Assembly: GCA_036271855.1 (NCBI GenBank)
Contig: DATAZV010000259.1
Span: 1 to 12,067, forward strand
Length of the DNA: 12,067 nt
Origin: JAQGMJ01 sp036271855
GTDB taxonomy: Bacteria; Pseudomonadota; Gammaproteobacteria; Burkholderiales; JAEUOS01
Reading direction: 5' to 3'
Shown here: one piece after another, positions 1 to 7,143 of the stretch
Layout: the number at the start of each line of letters is the position of its first letter
Numbering within the stretch: position 1 is the stretch's first letter
Notes under the pieces: generated by a model
Told to the model about the DNA's origin: nothing
Databases searched by the model: none
What the model saw: the letters and a program-made list of their open reading frames with translations, nothing else
Made by a program: the position numbers and the translations under genes

Positions 1-201
1 CTGATCGAGCGCTTTCCCGTGGTGATCTACGCGGGCGCTGCCGTGTTGGCCGGCACCGCGGTGAAGATGATCCTCGCCGAGCCGCTGCTCGACGACCTTA
101 TCGACCCGATCGAGCACTGGTCCTGGGTGGCCTATCTGGCCCTGGTAGGCTCAGTGCTGGCTGCCGGCCGCGCCATGCAACTGCGGGCGCGCAAGGCGTA
201 A
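1..201 (+). CDS. TerC-family integral membrane protein, C-terminal fragment
   Basis: The reading frame is open from the first base of the window and stops with TAA at 199-201, leaving the last 66 residues; the start lies outside. Two hydrophobic segments are visible, about residues 6-25 (FPVVIYAGAAVLAGTAVKMI) and 40-58 (after HWSW), joined by an acidic loop and followed by a basic tail ending RARKA. This pattern and the LIERFP...VIYAGAAVLAGTA wording resemble the C-terminus of TerC/YjbE-type membrane proteins, a family linked to metal-ion export or tolerance (known for the family, not shown here). It is convergent with phoR and shares a terminator with it. A different small membrane protein cannot be ruled out because only the tail is present. 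Confidence 0.65.
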   Translation: MIERFPVVIYAGAAVLAGTAVKMILAEPLLDDLIDPIEHWSWVAYLALVGSVLAAGRAMQLRARKA

Positions 202-228
202 TTGCCCAGGCGTGAAGCACGCAGGATA

Positions 229-257
229 AAAAGAGGCCCGCATTGCGGGCCTCTTTT
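229..257. terminator. Bidirectional intrinsic terminator between terC-like gene and phoR
   Basis: A perfect 13-bp stem (229-241 with 245-257) closes a 3-base loop, ATT. The base of the stem is AAAA on the left and TTTT on the right, so it gives a U-run in either direction. It lies between the stop of the terC-like gene (201) and the stop of the convergent phoR (287) and so probably ends both transcripts, including the long pst-pho operon. Confidence 0.9.
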
Positions 258-286
258 CATTTGCGCAAGCCACGCCGGCCGCGCCG

Positions 287-1603
287 CTAGCGCGAACCCT
301 GCACCGTCAGCCGCGCCGCCGGCAGGATGGCGCGAAAGGTGCTGCCCTGGCCCATCTCGCTCTCGATCTCCAGGCGCCCGCCGTGACGCGCCAGCACGTG
401 CTTGACGATCGCCAGGCCCAGGCCGGTGCCGCCGGTCTCGCGCGAGCGCGACTTGTCGACGCGGTAAAAGCGCTCGGTCAGGCGCGGCAGGTGCTCGGGG
501 GCGATGCCCGGGCCGGTGTCGGCCACGCTGTACTGCGCGCCTTCCGGATGCGGCGAAAAAGTGATGCGGATGGTGCCGCCGGCCGGCGTATAGCGCACCG
601 CATTCGACGCCAGGTTGGAAAACACGCTGCGCAATTCGTCGGGGGCGCCGCGCAGGGTGACGGGAAAGGTGTCGAGCAAAATCGTATGGCGCCCGCCGGA
701 CAGGGCGCGGGTTTCGCTGGCCACTGTCTCCAGCACCGACTGCACCGGAATCTCCTCTTCGCGCGCCGGGCTGGCCTGGGTCTCCAGTTTCGACAGGGTG
801 AGCAAATCTTCGATCAGGCGCTGCATGCGCCCGGTCTGCTCCAGCATCAGGTTTTCGATGCGCTGGCGCTGCTCGCCCTGCACCTCGGGCTGGTCGATCA
901 ACTGCTCGAGGAAGCCGCCGACCACGGTGAGCGGCGTGCGCAGCTCGTGCGAGACGTTGGCGATGAAGTCGCGGCGCATGGTCTCCACCTTGACGAAGGG
1001 AGTGATGTCGCGCGAGAGCACGATGCGCCGCGTCTCCTGGAACGGCAGCATCTGCACCGAGAGCGTCATCTTGCCGGTGGGGTCACCCAGCACCAGCGGC
1101 TCGCGGAAGTCGGCGCGCACCAGGTATTCGGTAAAGGGCGGCTGGCGCACCAGGTTGGCGATCAGGTAGCCCTGGTCGCGTTCCAGGTCGATGCCGAAAT
1201 GGCGGCAGGCCGAAGGGTTGCACCACTCGATGCGGTCGCCCTGGTCGAGGATGATGATGCCGTCGGGCAGGGCGCTCGATGCCTCGATGAAGCGGTTCAG
1301 CGTCTCGGCCACCAGGTCGCGGCGCTTGTCTTCGCGGCGGCGCGCGCGGCGCAATTCGGAAAACACCGTCTCCCAGGCGCCGTAGCCGTCCGGCAGGTCT
1401 TCCGGATGTTCCGCGCCTTCGTCCGGCCGCTGCAGCCAGGTTTCGACCCGGCGCAGGTAGTAGAGGTGAAAGGCGATCAGCAACAGCAGCCCGGCCAGGG
1501 CGATCAGATAGCCCCAGGGCGTGCCGAAAATGTATTCCGCCATCGCGGCGCAAAAGCCGATGACGGCAAAACGGAAGGCAACCGGGGTCCAGAAGCGCGA
1601 CAA
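287..1603 (-). CDS. phoR: Phosphate-regulon sensor histidine kinase PhoR
   Basis: Inner-membrane kinase that phosphorylates PhoB when phosphate is scarce and dephosphorylates it when phosphate is plentiful. The 438-residue product has two hydrophobic segments near the N-terminus (about 8-27 and 31-50), a PAS-like region (about 105-200; ALPDGIIILD, IEWCNPSACRHFG), the dimerisation/phosphoacceptor helix with SHELRTPL (His219), and a HATPase domain: N box around Asn330 and Asn334, G1 DTGPGIAP (362-369), F box ERFYRVDKS, G2 GGTGLGLAI (391-399). There is no large periplasmic domain, as is usual for PhoR. It is the last gene of the pst-pho operon, 54 bases after phoB. The start is unusual: TTG at 1603-1601 with no clear Shine-Dalgarno sequence. 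No ATG or GTG occurs upstream before the in-frame phoB stop, and the next ATG (Met21) would delete the first membrane segment, so TTG is preferred. Function is certain by motif and context; the exact start is less so. Confidence 0.95.
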   Translation of the reverse strand: MSRFWTPVAFRFAVIGFCAAMAEYIFGTPWGYLIALAGLLLLIAFHLYYLRRVETWLQRPDEGAEHPEDLPDGYGAWETVFSELRRARRREDKRRDLVAETLNRFIEASSALPDGIIILDQGDRIEWCNPSACRHFGIDLERDQGYLIANLVRQPPFTEYLVRADFREPLVLGDPTGKMTLSVQMLPFQETRRIVLSRDITPFVKVETMRRDFIANVSHELRTPLTVVGGFLEQLIDQPEVQGEQRQRIENLMLEQTGRMQRLIEDLLTLSKLETQASPAREEEIPVQSVLETVASETRALSGGRHTILLDTFPVTLRGAPDELRSVFSNLASNAVRYTPAGGTIRITFSPHPEGAQYSVADTGPGIAPEHLPRLTERFYRVDKSRSRETGGTGLGLAIVKHVLARHGGRLEIESEMGQGSTFRAILPAARLTVQGSR

Positions 1604-1657
1604 ATGTGTGTGCGGGAATGCGCCGGAACGGCGCGTAGCCTCAATTATCGCCGCTTC

Positions 1658-2359
1658 TCACTCGCCGCTGGTGCGCGCCAGCCGATAGCCGGCGCCGCGC
1701 ACCGTCTGCACCAGCGATTCGGCGCCGTGGGTGCCCAGTGCCTTGCGCAGGCGCAGGATGTGCACGTCCACCGTGCGCTCCTCGATGAAGGAATGGTCGC
1801 CCCACACCTGGTCGAGCAGCTGCGCGCGCGAGAATACGCGCTCCGGGTGGGCCACCAGGAACTTCAGCAGCTTGAACTCGGTGGCGCCCATGTCGAGCAG
1901 CTTGCCGTCAGCGCGCGCCTCGAAGCGCGAGGGGTCGACGGTGAGCTGGCCGTAGCCGATCGGCTCTTCCGCATGCTCCGGCGCGCGGCGGCGCAGCAGC
2001 GCGTTGACCCGCGCCACCAGCTCGCGCGGCGAAAACGGCTTGGTGATGTAGTCGTCCGCCCCGGCATCCAGGCCGGTGATCTTGTCGCCTTCTTCGGCCT
2101 TGGCGGTGAGCATGATGATCGGCAGGCCCTTGGTGCGGGTGTCCTGGCGCAGCGAGCGCGCCAGTTGCACGCCGGACTCGCCGGGCATCATCCAGTCGAG
2201 AATGATCAGGTCGGGCAGGGCTTCGCGGATCAGGTCGCGCGCGGTCTGCGCATCCATCGCTTTTTTCAGCTTGTAGCCCTTGGGGGAAAGGGCGAACTCC
2301 AGCAATTCGAGGATTGCCGGTTCGTCTTCCACCAGAAGCAGGGTCGTATCCAGGCTCAT
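1658..2359 (-). CDS. phoB: Phosphate-regulon response regulator PhoB
   Basis: OmpR/PhoB-type transcription activator that binds Pho boxes once phosphorylated by PhoR. The receiver domain (residues 1-120) has the acidic pair Glu11-Asp12, phosphoacceptor Asp55 (LIILDWMMPG), Thr85 (MLTAK) and Lys107 (ITKPF). The winged-helix DNA-binding domain (about 135-230) has the recognition-helix region RTVDVHILRLRKAL and the C-terminal wing RGAGYRL. The length of 233 residues fits the family. I chose ATG at 2359 (MSLDTTLLLVEDE): AGGA lies 10 bases upstream, and the longer version would begin at a TTG (2386) and add nine residues without homology. It sits 49 bases after phoU and 54 bases before phoR in the same operon. 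Its likely targets are the Pho-box-like sites found elsewhere in this window. Confidence 0.96.
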   Translation of the reverse strand: MSLDTTLLLVEDEPAILELLEFALSPKGYKLKKAMDAQTARDLIREALPDLIILDWMMPGESGVQLARSLRQDTRTKGLPIIMLTAKAEEGDKITGLDAGADDYITKPFSPRELVARVNALLRRRAPEHAEEPIGYGQLTVDPSRFEARADGKLLDMGATEFKLLKFLVAHPERVFSRAQLLDQVWGDHSFIEERTVDVHILRLRKALGTHGAESLVQTVRGAGYRLARTSGE

Positions 2360-2408
2360 GAGGTGATTATCCTGCAAAGCCCGCAAGCGGGTCGAGTCGG
2401 TTGGAAAG

Positions 2409-3110
2409 TCATCCGAGAGCGGTGCTTTCCGGCTGGCCCTGGGAGTGGCGCACGTCGGTGCCGCTGGCGACGTAGATCACATATTCGGCGATATTCTTCG
2501 CATGGTCGCCGACCCGCTCCAGCGCCTTGGCGATCCAGACGATGTCCAGCGCCGTGGAGATCGTGCGCGGGTCTTCCATCATGAAGGTGATCAGCTCGCG
2601 CAACAGGCTGCGGAATTCGGCGTCGATGTGCTTGTCCTGCATCACGATCTGCTGCGCCGCCTCGCTGTCCATGCGCGCGAAGGCGTCCAGCGCCCCCTTG
2701 AGCATGGAAGAGGCCAGGTTGGCCGCCACCCGCACGTCGGAAAAGCCGCTCAAGTGCACCACGCCGCGCTCGTGCATCTGCTTGGCGATGCGGGCGATTT
2801 TCGCCGCCTCGTCGCCGATGCGCTCAAGATCGGTGATGGATTTGACCACCGCCATCACCAGGCGCAGGTCGCCGGCGGCCGGCTGGCGCCGCGCGATCAG
2901 GTGGGTGCAGCGGTCGTCCAGCTCGATCTCCAGCTGGTTGACCCGCTCCTCGGTCGCCTTGACCCGGTCCAGCAGGGGCGAGCTGCCGTCGGTATAGCCG
3001 GCCAGCGCGCTGCTCACCTGCTCCTCGACCAGTCCGCCCATTTGCAGCATGCGGGTGCGGATCTCTTCGAGGTCGGCGTCGTATTGCGTTGAAAGATGTT
3101 CCTTGACCAT
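2409..3110 (-). CDS. phoU: Phosphate signalling protein PhoU
   Basis: Cytoplasmic, all-helical metal-binding protein that links the Pst transporter to PhoR and keeps the Pho regulon off when phosphate is abundant. The 233-residue product shows the duplicated three-helix PhoU repeat: the two metal-cluster motifs are DLERIGDEAAKI (Glu96/Asp100) and ALERVGDHAKNIAE (Glu198/Asp202). The N-terminus, KEHLSTQYDADLEEIRTRMLQMGGLVEEQ, is typical of the family. ATG at 3110 is preceded by AGGAGA about 9 bases upstream. The gene follows pstB after 20 bases and precedes phoB by 49, the standard pstSCAB-phoU order followed here by the two-component pair. Confidence 0.96.
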   Translation of the reverse strand: MVKEHLSTQYDADLEEIRTRMLQMGGLVEEQVSSALAGYTDGSSPLLDRVKATEERVNQLEIELDDRCTHLIARRQPAAGDLRLVMAVVKSITDLERIGDEAAKIARIAKQMHERGVVHLSGFSDVRVAANLASSMLKGALDAFARMDSEAAQQIVMQDKHIDAEFRSLLRELITFMMEDPRTISTALDIVWIAKALERVGDHAKNIAEYVIYVASGTDVRHSQGQPESTALG

Positions 3111-3130
3111 GGTGCTCTATCTCCTGGTGA

Positions 3131-3916
3131 TCAACCGAAGCGGCCGGTGATGTAATCCTCGGTCTGCTTTTTCTTCGGCTGCACGAAAATGTCGTCGGTC
3201 TTGCCGAACTCGATCAGCTCGCCCAGGTACATGTAGGCGGTGAAGTCCGAGGCGCGCGCCGCCTGCTGCATGTTGTGGGTGACGATCACCACCGTGTAAT
3301 CCTTCTTCAGCTCGGTGATCAGCTCTTCGATGTAGCCGGTGGAAATCGGGTCCAGCGCCGAGCAGGGCTCGTCCATCAGCAGCACCTGCGGCTTGATGGC
3401 GATGGCGCGGGCGATGCACAGGCGCTGTTGCTGTCCGCCGGAGAGGCCGTTGCCCGACTGCTTCAACTTGTCCTTCACCTCGTTCCACAGCGCCGCCTTG
3501 GTCAGCGCCCACTCGACGCGATCTTCCATCTCGGTGCGGTTGAGATTTTCGAACAGCTTGATGCCGAAGGCGATGTTGTCGTAGATCGACATCGGGAACG
3601 GCGTCGGCTTCTGGAACACCATGCCGATCTGCGCGCGCAGCAGGCCGACGTCCATGGTGGTCGTCAAAAGGTTCTCGCCGTTCATCATGATCTGGCCTTC
3701 GGCGCGCTGCTCGGGATACAGCTCGAACATTCGGTTGAAGGTGCGCAGCAAGGTCGACTTGCCGCAGCCGGAAGGCCCGATGAAAGCGGTGACGCAATTC
3801 TCCGGGATCGACAGCGACACGTTCTTCAGGGCATGGTAGCCGCCGTAGTAGAAATTCAGGTCATTGACCTGCAGCTTGGACGGCAGTTTTTCGGCAACCG
3901 CGGTATCGGTGGTCAT
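3131..3916 (-). CDS. pstB: Phosphate ABC transporter ATP-binding protein PstB
   Basis: ATPase subunit that drives phosphate import through PstC-PstA at the inner membrane. The 261-residue protein has all ABC motifs: Walker A GPSGCGKST (47-55, Lys53), Q-loop Gln102 (MVFQKPTPFPMSIYDN, characteristic of PstB), signature LSGGQQQR (158-165), Walker B VLLMDEP with catalytic Glu183, the PstB-type CSALDP D-loop and switch His214. The C-terminus TEDYITGRFG is also typical. ATG at 3916 lies 3 bases after the pstA stop (TAA GCC ATG), which suggests translational coupling; the GGAGA-type site is absent. An alternative frame across the same region is open but has no homology. Confidence 0.97.
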   Translation of the reverse strand: MTTDTAVAEKLPSKLQVNDLNFYYGGYHALKNVSLSIPENCVTAFIGPSGCGKSTLLRTFNRMFELYPEQRAEGQIMMNGENLLTTTMDVGLLRAQIGMVFQKPTPFPMSIYDNIAFGIKLFENLNRTEMEDRVEWALTKAALWNEVKDKLKQSGNGLSGGQQQRLCIARAIAIKPQVLLMDEPCSALDPISTGYIEELITELKKDYTVVIVTHNMQQAARASDFTAYMYLGELIEFGKTDDIFVQPKKKQTEDYITGRFG

Positions 3917-3919
3917 GGC

Positions 3920-4786
3920 TTATTTGGAACGCGAAAGGATGAATCGGGCGATGATGTTGAGCAACAGCACCGCGGCGGTAATCAGGGCCGCGCCGCCCCA
4001 GGCCAGGTGCTGCCAGTCCTCGTACGGGCTCATGGCGAACTGGAAGATCACCACCGGCAGGTTGGCCATCGGCGCGTTCATGTTGTTGGAAAAAAACTGG
4101 TTGTTCAGCGCCGTGAACAGCAGCGGCGCGGTCTCGCCGGAGACCCGGGCTACCGCCAGCAGTACGCCGGTCATGATGCCCGCGCGCGCCGCGCGGTAGC
4201 ACACCATGGTGACCATTTTCCACATCGGGCAGCCCAGCGCGATGGCGGCTTCGCGCACCGAATTCGGCACCAGCTTGAGCATGTCGTCGGTGGTGCGCAC
4301 CACCACCGGAATGACGATCAGGGCGAGGGCGAAGGCGCCGGCCCAGCCGGAGAAGTGCTTCACTTGCGCCACGTAAACCGTGTAGACGAACAGCCCGATG
4401 ATGATCGAGGGGGCCGACAGCAGCATGTCGTTCAAAAAGCGCGTGGAGGAGGCCAGCCAGGAACCGCGGCCGAACTCGGCCAGATAGGTGCCGGCAAGGA
4501 TGCCGATCGGCGTGCCGATCACCGTGCCGGCGCCGACCATCAGCAGGCTGCCGTAGATCGCGTTGGCCAGGCCGCCCTTGCCTCCGGGCGGCGGCGTCAT
4601 TTCCGTCAGCAGCGAGGGCCGCAGCGCGCTGGCGCCTTCCCACAGCAGGGTGGCGATGATCCACACCAGCCACACCAGGCCATACACCAGCATCGCCAGC
4701 GAGACGCCCATCAGCACCTGGTTCTTGCGCTTGCGCGCGCGATAGATCGGGTTGCCCTGCGAAATCGGGTTGAGGACGGCGCTCAT
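3920..4786 (-). CDS. pstA: Phosphate ABC transporter permease PstA
   Basis: One of the two membrane subunits forming the phosphate channel. The 288-residue product has about six hydrophobic segments (around 27-47, 75-102, 125-141, 148-163, 203-218, 262-282). The cytoplasmic EAA loop that docks on PstB is at 175-190 (NSVREAAIALGCPMWK). The ARVSGETAPLLFTALNNQFF segment (213-232) is a PstA hallmark. The reading frame is open far upstream across pstC, but the true start is ATG 4786: it overlaps the pstC stop in an ATGA arrangement (4 bases), and homology begins there (MSAVLNPISQGNPIYRARKRKN). The overlap implies translational coupling with pstC. Confidence 0.96.
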   Translation of the reverse strand: MSAVLNPISQGNPIYRARKRKNQVLMGVSLAMLVYGLVWLVWIIATLLWEGASALRPSLLTEMTPPPGGKGGLANAIYGSLLMVGAGTVIGTPIGILAGTYLAEFGRGSWLASSTRFLNDMLLSAPSIIIGLFVYTVYVAQVKHFSGWAGAFALALIVIPVVVRTTDDMLKLVPNSVREAAIALGCPMWKMVTMVCYRAARAGIMTGVLLAVARVSGETAPLLFTALNNQFFSNNMNAPMANLPVVIFQFAMSPYEDWQHLAWGGAALITAAVLLLNIIARFILSRSK

Positions 4787-5802
4787 GCGCGCGCTCCTTC
4801 CTGGCGCGCCAGGCGCGACAGCATCCACTTGGAAAAGCCCAGCACGACGATGGTGATGAGGAACAGGATCAGGCCCAGCTCGATCAGCGCCGAGGTGTAG
4901 AGATCGCCGACGGCTTCGGTGAACTCGTTGGCCAGGGCAGAGGCGATCGAGTTGCCCGGCGCGAAAATCGAAGGGCTCAACTGGTGCGCATTGCCGATCA
5001 CGAAGGTGACGGCCATGGTCTCGCCCAGCGCGCGGCCCAGGCCCAGCATCACGCCGCCGACCACGCCCACTTTGGTGTAGGGCAATACCACCTGGTACAT
5101 CACTTCCCAGGTGGTGCCGCCCAGGCCGTAGGCCGACTCTTTGAGCATCGGCGGCACCAGGTCGAACACATCGCGCATCACCGCGGTGACAAACGGAATC
5201 ACCATGATGGAAAGGATCAGCCCGGCGGTGAACATGCCGATGCCCATCGGCGGGCCGCCGAACAGCAGGCCGACAAAGGGAATCGCGCCGAAAGTCTTGA
5301 TGAACAGCGGCTGCACATACTCGGAAAACAGCGGGGCGAAGACGAACAGGCCCCACATGCCGTAGATGATGGAGGGAATCGCCGCCAGCAATTCAATCGC
5401 CGTGCCCAGCGGGCGCTTCAGCCACTTCGGCGACAGCTCGGTGAGGAACAGGGCGATGCCGAAGCTCACCGGCACTGCGATCACCATCGCGATCAGCGCC
5501 GTCACCAGGGTGCCGATGATCGGCACCAGGGCGCCGAAATCCTGCTGCACCGGGTCCCATTCCGCATTCCACAGGAAAGCCGGGCCGAAGTGCATGATCG
5601 ACATGCCGCTGCCGGCCACCAGCGAAAACATGATCGCCGCCAAGAGGCTGAACACCAGCAGGGCGGCCAGTCGGGTAACCCCCGCAAACAAGGCATCCGC
5701 AAAGGCCGCGCCGCGGCGCTCGCGCGGGGCCGGCGGCAGGGTGGTCGATTTGGATTCCACTGGCTTGCGGGTTTCGGAGATCGGCAGGGTCGCAGTATTC
5801 AT
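4783..5802 (-). CDS. pstC: Phosphate ABC transporter permease PstC
   Basis: Partner permease of PstA in the phosphate channel. The 339-residue product has a hydrophilic N-terminal tail of about 40 residues (many Pro, Arg, Lys), then six main hydrophobic segments (around 43-65, 92-120, 136-158, 187-210, 247-270, 303-325). The EAA loop is at 216-232 (VPPMLKESAYGLGGTTW), and the family motif GLGRALGETMAVTFVIGNA is at 254-272. I chose ATG 5802 (MNTATLPISE); the frame stays open upstream into pstS, but those 54 residues look non-coding. No Shine-Dalgarno sequence precedes this ATG; instead the leader is C/T-rich. The gene is separated from pstS by 115 bases that hold a strong stem-loop, and it overlaps pstA by 4 bases. 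Confidence 0.95.
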   Translation of the reverse strand: MNTATLPISETRKPVESKSTTLPPAPRERRGAAFADALFAGVTRLAALLVFSLLAAIMFSLVAGSGMSIMHFGPAFLWNAEWDPVQQDFGALVPIIGTLVTALIAMVIAVPVSFGIALFLTELSPKWLKRPLGTAIELLAAIPSIIYGMWGLFVFAPLFSEYVQPLFIKTFGAIPFVGLLFGGPPMGIGMFTAGLILSIMVIPFVTAVMRDVFDLVPPMLKESAYGLGGTTWEVMYQVVLPYTKVGVVGGVMLGLGRALGETMAVTFVIGNAHQLSPSIFAPGNSIASALANEFTEAVGDLYTSALIELGLILFLITIVVLGFSKWMLSRLARQEGARA

Positions 5803-5834
5803 GGGGAGAAGGAGGAGGGCAGGGGCGATGCCCC
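5803..5834 (-). promoter_or_regulatory. C/T-rich pstC leader without Shine-Dalgarno
   Basis: Read on the minus strand, the 20 bases before the pstC ATG are almost entirely pyrimidine and include CCTCCTCC, which resembles the anti-Shine-Dalgarno sequence of 16S rRNA rather than its complement. Just upstream is a short hairpin, GGGGC/GCCCC (5834-5830 with 5826-5822, 3-base loop). There is no purine-rich ribosome-binding site. Translation may therefore be weak, leaderless-like, S1-dependent, or controlled by pairing. The sequence facts are direct; the regulatory role is inference. Confidence 0.35.
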
Positions 5835-5883
5835 GCCGTGATGCAGTAAAACGAAGGGTTGCCACGCAGCTTGCCGCGCTATC

Positions 5884-5910
5884 ACCGGTCCCTTTGCTGA
5901 AGGGACCGGT
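5884..5910 (-). other. Stem-loop between pstS and pstC (partial terminator or mRNA stabiliser)
   Basis: A perfect 11-bp stem (ACCGGTCCCTT at 5884-5894 with 5900-5910) closes a 5-base loop, starting 8 bases after the pstS stop. On the transcribed (minus) strand no T-run follows it, so it is unlikely to be a full terminator. Binding-protein genes at the head of ABC operons are commonly followed by such hairpins, which protect the upstream mRNA and allow much more binding protein than permease to be made. That role fits here but is inferred. Confidence 0.7.
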
Positions 5911-5918
5911 TTGTTTCT

Positions 5919-6965
5919 TTAGTAAACAGTCTTGCCGGAAGCGTCCTTGATCTTGCTCTTCCACGAAGCCTGGATGATCTTCACCACGGCGTCGGGCATC
6001 GGCACGTAGTCGAGGTCGGCCGCCATCGTGCCGCCGTTCTTGAACGACCAGTCGAAGAACTTCAGCACTTCCTTCGCATTGGCGACGTTGTCCTGGATCT
6101 TGTGCATCAGGATGAAGGAGGCACCGGTGATCGGCCAGCTGTTCTTACCGGGCTGGTCGGTCAGGATCTGGTACATGCCGGGGGCGTTCCAGTCGGCGCC
6201 GGCGGCGGCGGACTTGAAGGTCTCGTCGTCGGGCATGACGAACTGGCCGTCCTTGTTTTTCACCGAGCCGTAGGAAAGCTTGTTCTGCTTGGCATACGCG
6301 TACTCGACGTAGCCGATGGCGCCGTTGATGCGCTGCACGTAGGAGGCCACGCCTTCATTGCCCTTGCCGCCCACGCCGGTGGGCCACTTCACGGAAGTGC
6401 CTTCACCGACGGCCGACTTCCAGTCCGGGGAAACCTTGGACAGGTAGTTGGTCCAGATGAAGGTGGTGCCGGAGCCGTCCGAACGATGCACCACCGAGAT
6501 GGCCTCATCGGGGAGCTTGGCGCTAGGGTTCAGCGCCTTGATCGCCGCGTCGTTCCACTTGGTGATCTTGCCCAGGTAGATCTGCGCCAGCAGCTCGCCG
6601 GTGAACTTCAGTTCGCCCGACTTGACTTCCTTCAGGTTGTATACCGGGACGTTGCCGCCCATGATGGCCGGAAACTGCATCAGCCCGGCCTTGTCCAACT
6701 CTTCGGCGGGCAGGGGCATGTCGGAAGCGCCGAAATCAACGGTCTTGGCGGTGATCTGCTTGATGCCGCCGCCGGAACCGATGGATTGGTAGTTCAGGCC
6801 GTTGCCCGAAGCCTTCTTGTAGGCGTCGGCCCACTTGGCGTAGATCGGGTAGGGGAAGGTGGCGCCGGCGCCGGTGATGTCGGCGGCCATTGCGTTGAGG
6901 GCAAACATGCCGGCGGCCGCAGTCATAACTACGGCGCCGGCGATCCTGAGGGTCGTTTTCAGCAT
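5919..6965 (-). CDS. pstS: Periplasmic phosphate-binding protein PstS
   Basis: Captures phosphate in the periplasm and delivers it to PstCA. The 348-residue precursor has a Sec signal peptide (residues 1-27: Lys3 and Arg7, hydrophobic core, ANAMA-type end as LNAMA) cleaved before ADITGAGATFPYP. Ligand-binding loops typical of PstS are present: TGAGATFPYPIY (31-42), GSGGGIKQI (63-71), DFGASDMPL (77-85) and HRSDGSGTTFIWTNYL (160-175). The C-terminal part (YVPMPDAVVKIIQASWKS) also matches. ATG at 6965 has AAGGA about 8 bases upstream. It is the first gene of the pst-pho operon, about 80 bases downstream of a multi-unit Pho-box-like array, and is followed by a strong stem-loop before pstC. Confidence 0.97.
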   Translation of the reverse strand: MLKTTLRIAGAVVMTAAAGMFALNAMAADITGAGATFPYPIYAKWADAYKKASGNGLNYQSIGSGGGIKQITAKTVDFGASDMPLPAEELDKAGLMQFPAIMGGNVPVYNLKEVKSGELKFTGELLAQIYLGKITKWNDAAIKALNPSAKLPDEAISVVHRSDGSGTTFIWTNYLSKVSPDWKSAVGEGTSVKWPTGVGGKGNEGVASYVQRINGAIGYVEYAYAKQNKLSYGSVKNKDGQFVMPDDETFKSAAAGADWNAPGMYQILTDQPGKNSWPITGASFILMHKIQDNVANAKEVLKFFDWSFKNGGTMAADLDYVPMPDAVVKIIQASWKSKIKDASGKTVY

Positions 6966-7043
6966 GGATTTAGTCCTTATCTAATTGAAACGGCTGGTAA
7001 TTCGTTTTGTTTTTCAACTGCTTGTGGGTTCTTTTTTCGACTG

Positions 7044-7083
7044 ATGGGCACTTTATGACGCCAATATTTCACCTGTGTGACAA
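7044..7083 (-). promoter_or_regulatory. Pho box array upstream of pstS (PhoB sites)
   Basis: On the minus strand, 7-base units recur with 4-base spacers (11-base period): TTGTCAC (7083-7077), GTGAAAT (7072-7066), GCGTCAT (7061-7055) and a weak fourth, TGCCCAT (7050-7044). The known PhoB unit is CTGTCAT or CTGTCAC; the first unit matches 6 of 7 and the third 5 of 7. The array lies 79 bases ahead of the pstS ATG, facing pstS. I could not find a convincing -10 at the expected distance, so the transcription start is open. A PhoB site ahead of pstS is expected from the family. Confidence 0.75.
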
Positions 7084-7084
7084 G

Positions 7085-7101
7085 GGCCCGATTGGCGGGC
7101 C
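7085..7101 (-). terminator. Possible terminator hairpin after the orphan binding-protein gene
   Basis: GGCCCG (7085-7090) pairs with CGGGCC (7096-7101) around a 5-base loop. It lies about 43 bases downstream of the TAG of the binding-protein gene (7144) and directly abuts the pstS Pho box array. No proper T-run follows on the minus strand, so termination is uncertain; it could mainly separate the upstream transcript from the pst promoter. Confidence 0.35.
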
Positions 7102-7143
7102 TGCGGTTTGCTATGGGCGCGGCCCGCGGCGCATGCAGGCCGG

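Noticed and set aside
2380..2391. Small CCCGC/GCGGG inverted repeat between phoU and phoB
   Set aside because: The stem is only 5 bp with a 2-base loop and no T-run follows; too weak to call a terminator.
383..2584. 733-codon open frame on the plus strand opposite phoR and phoB
   Set aside because: It lies wholly antisense to two certain genes and its product is low-complexity (His, Gln, Arg, Ala rich), as expected for a shadow frame in GC-rich DNA.
3275..4900. 541-codon plus-strand open frame opposite pstB and pstA
   Set aside because: Same reasons: antisense to well-supported genes and biased composition without recognisable motifs.
4787..5356. Upstream extension of the pstA frame to residue 478
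   Set aside because: This part overlaps pstC in another frame and has no permease-like sequence; the ATGA overlap at 4783-4786 marks the real start.
5803..5964. 54-residue N-terminal extension of PstC
   Set aside because: It would cross the pstS stop and the intergenic stem-loop, has no ribosome-binding site, and does not look like PstC.
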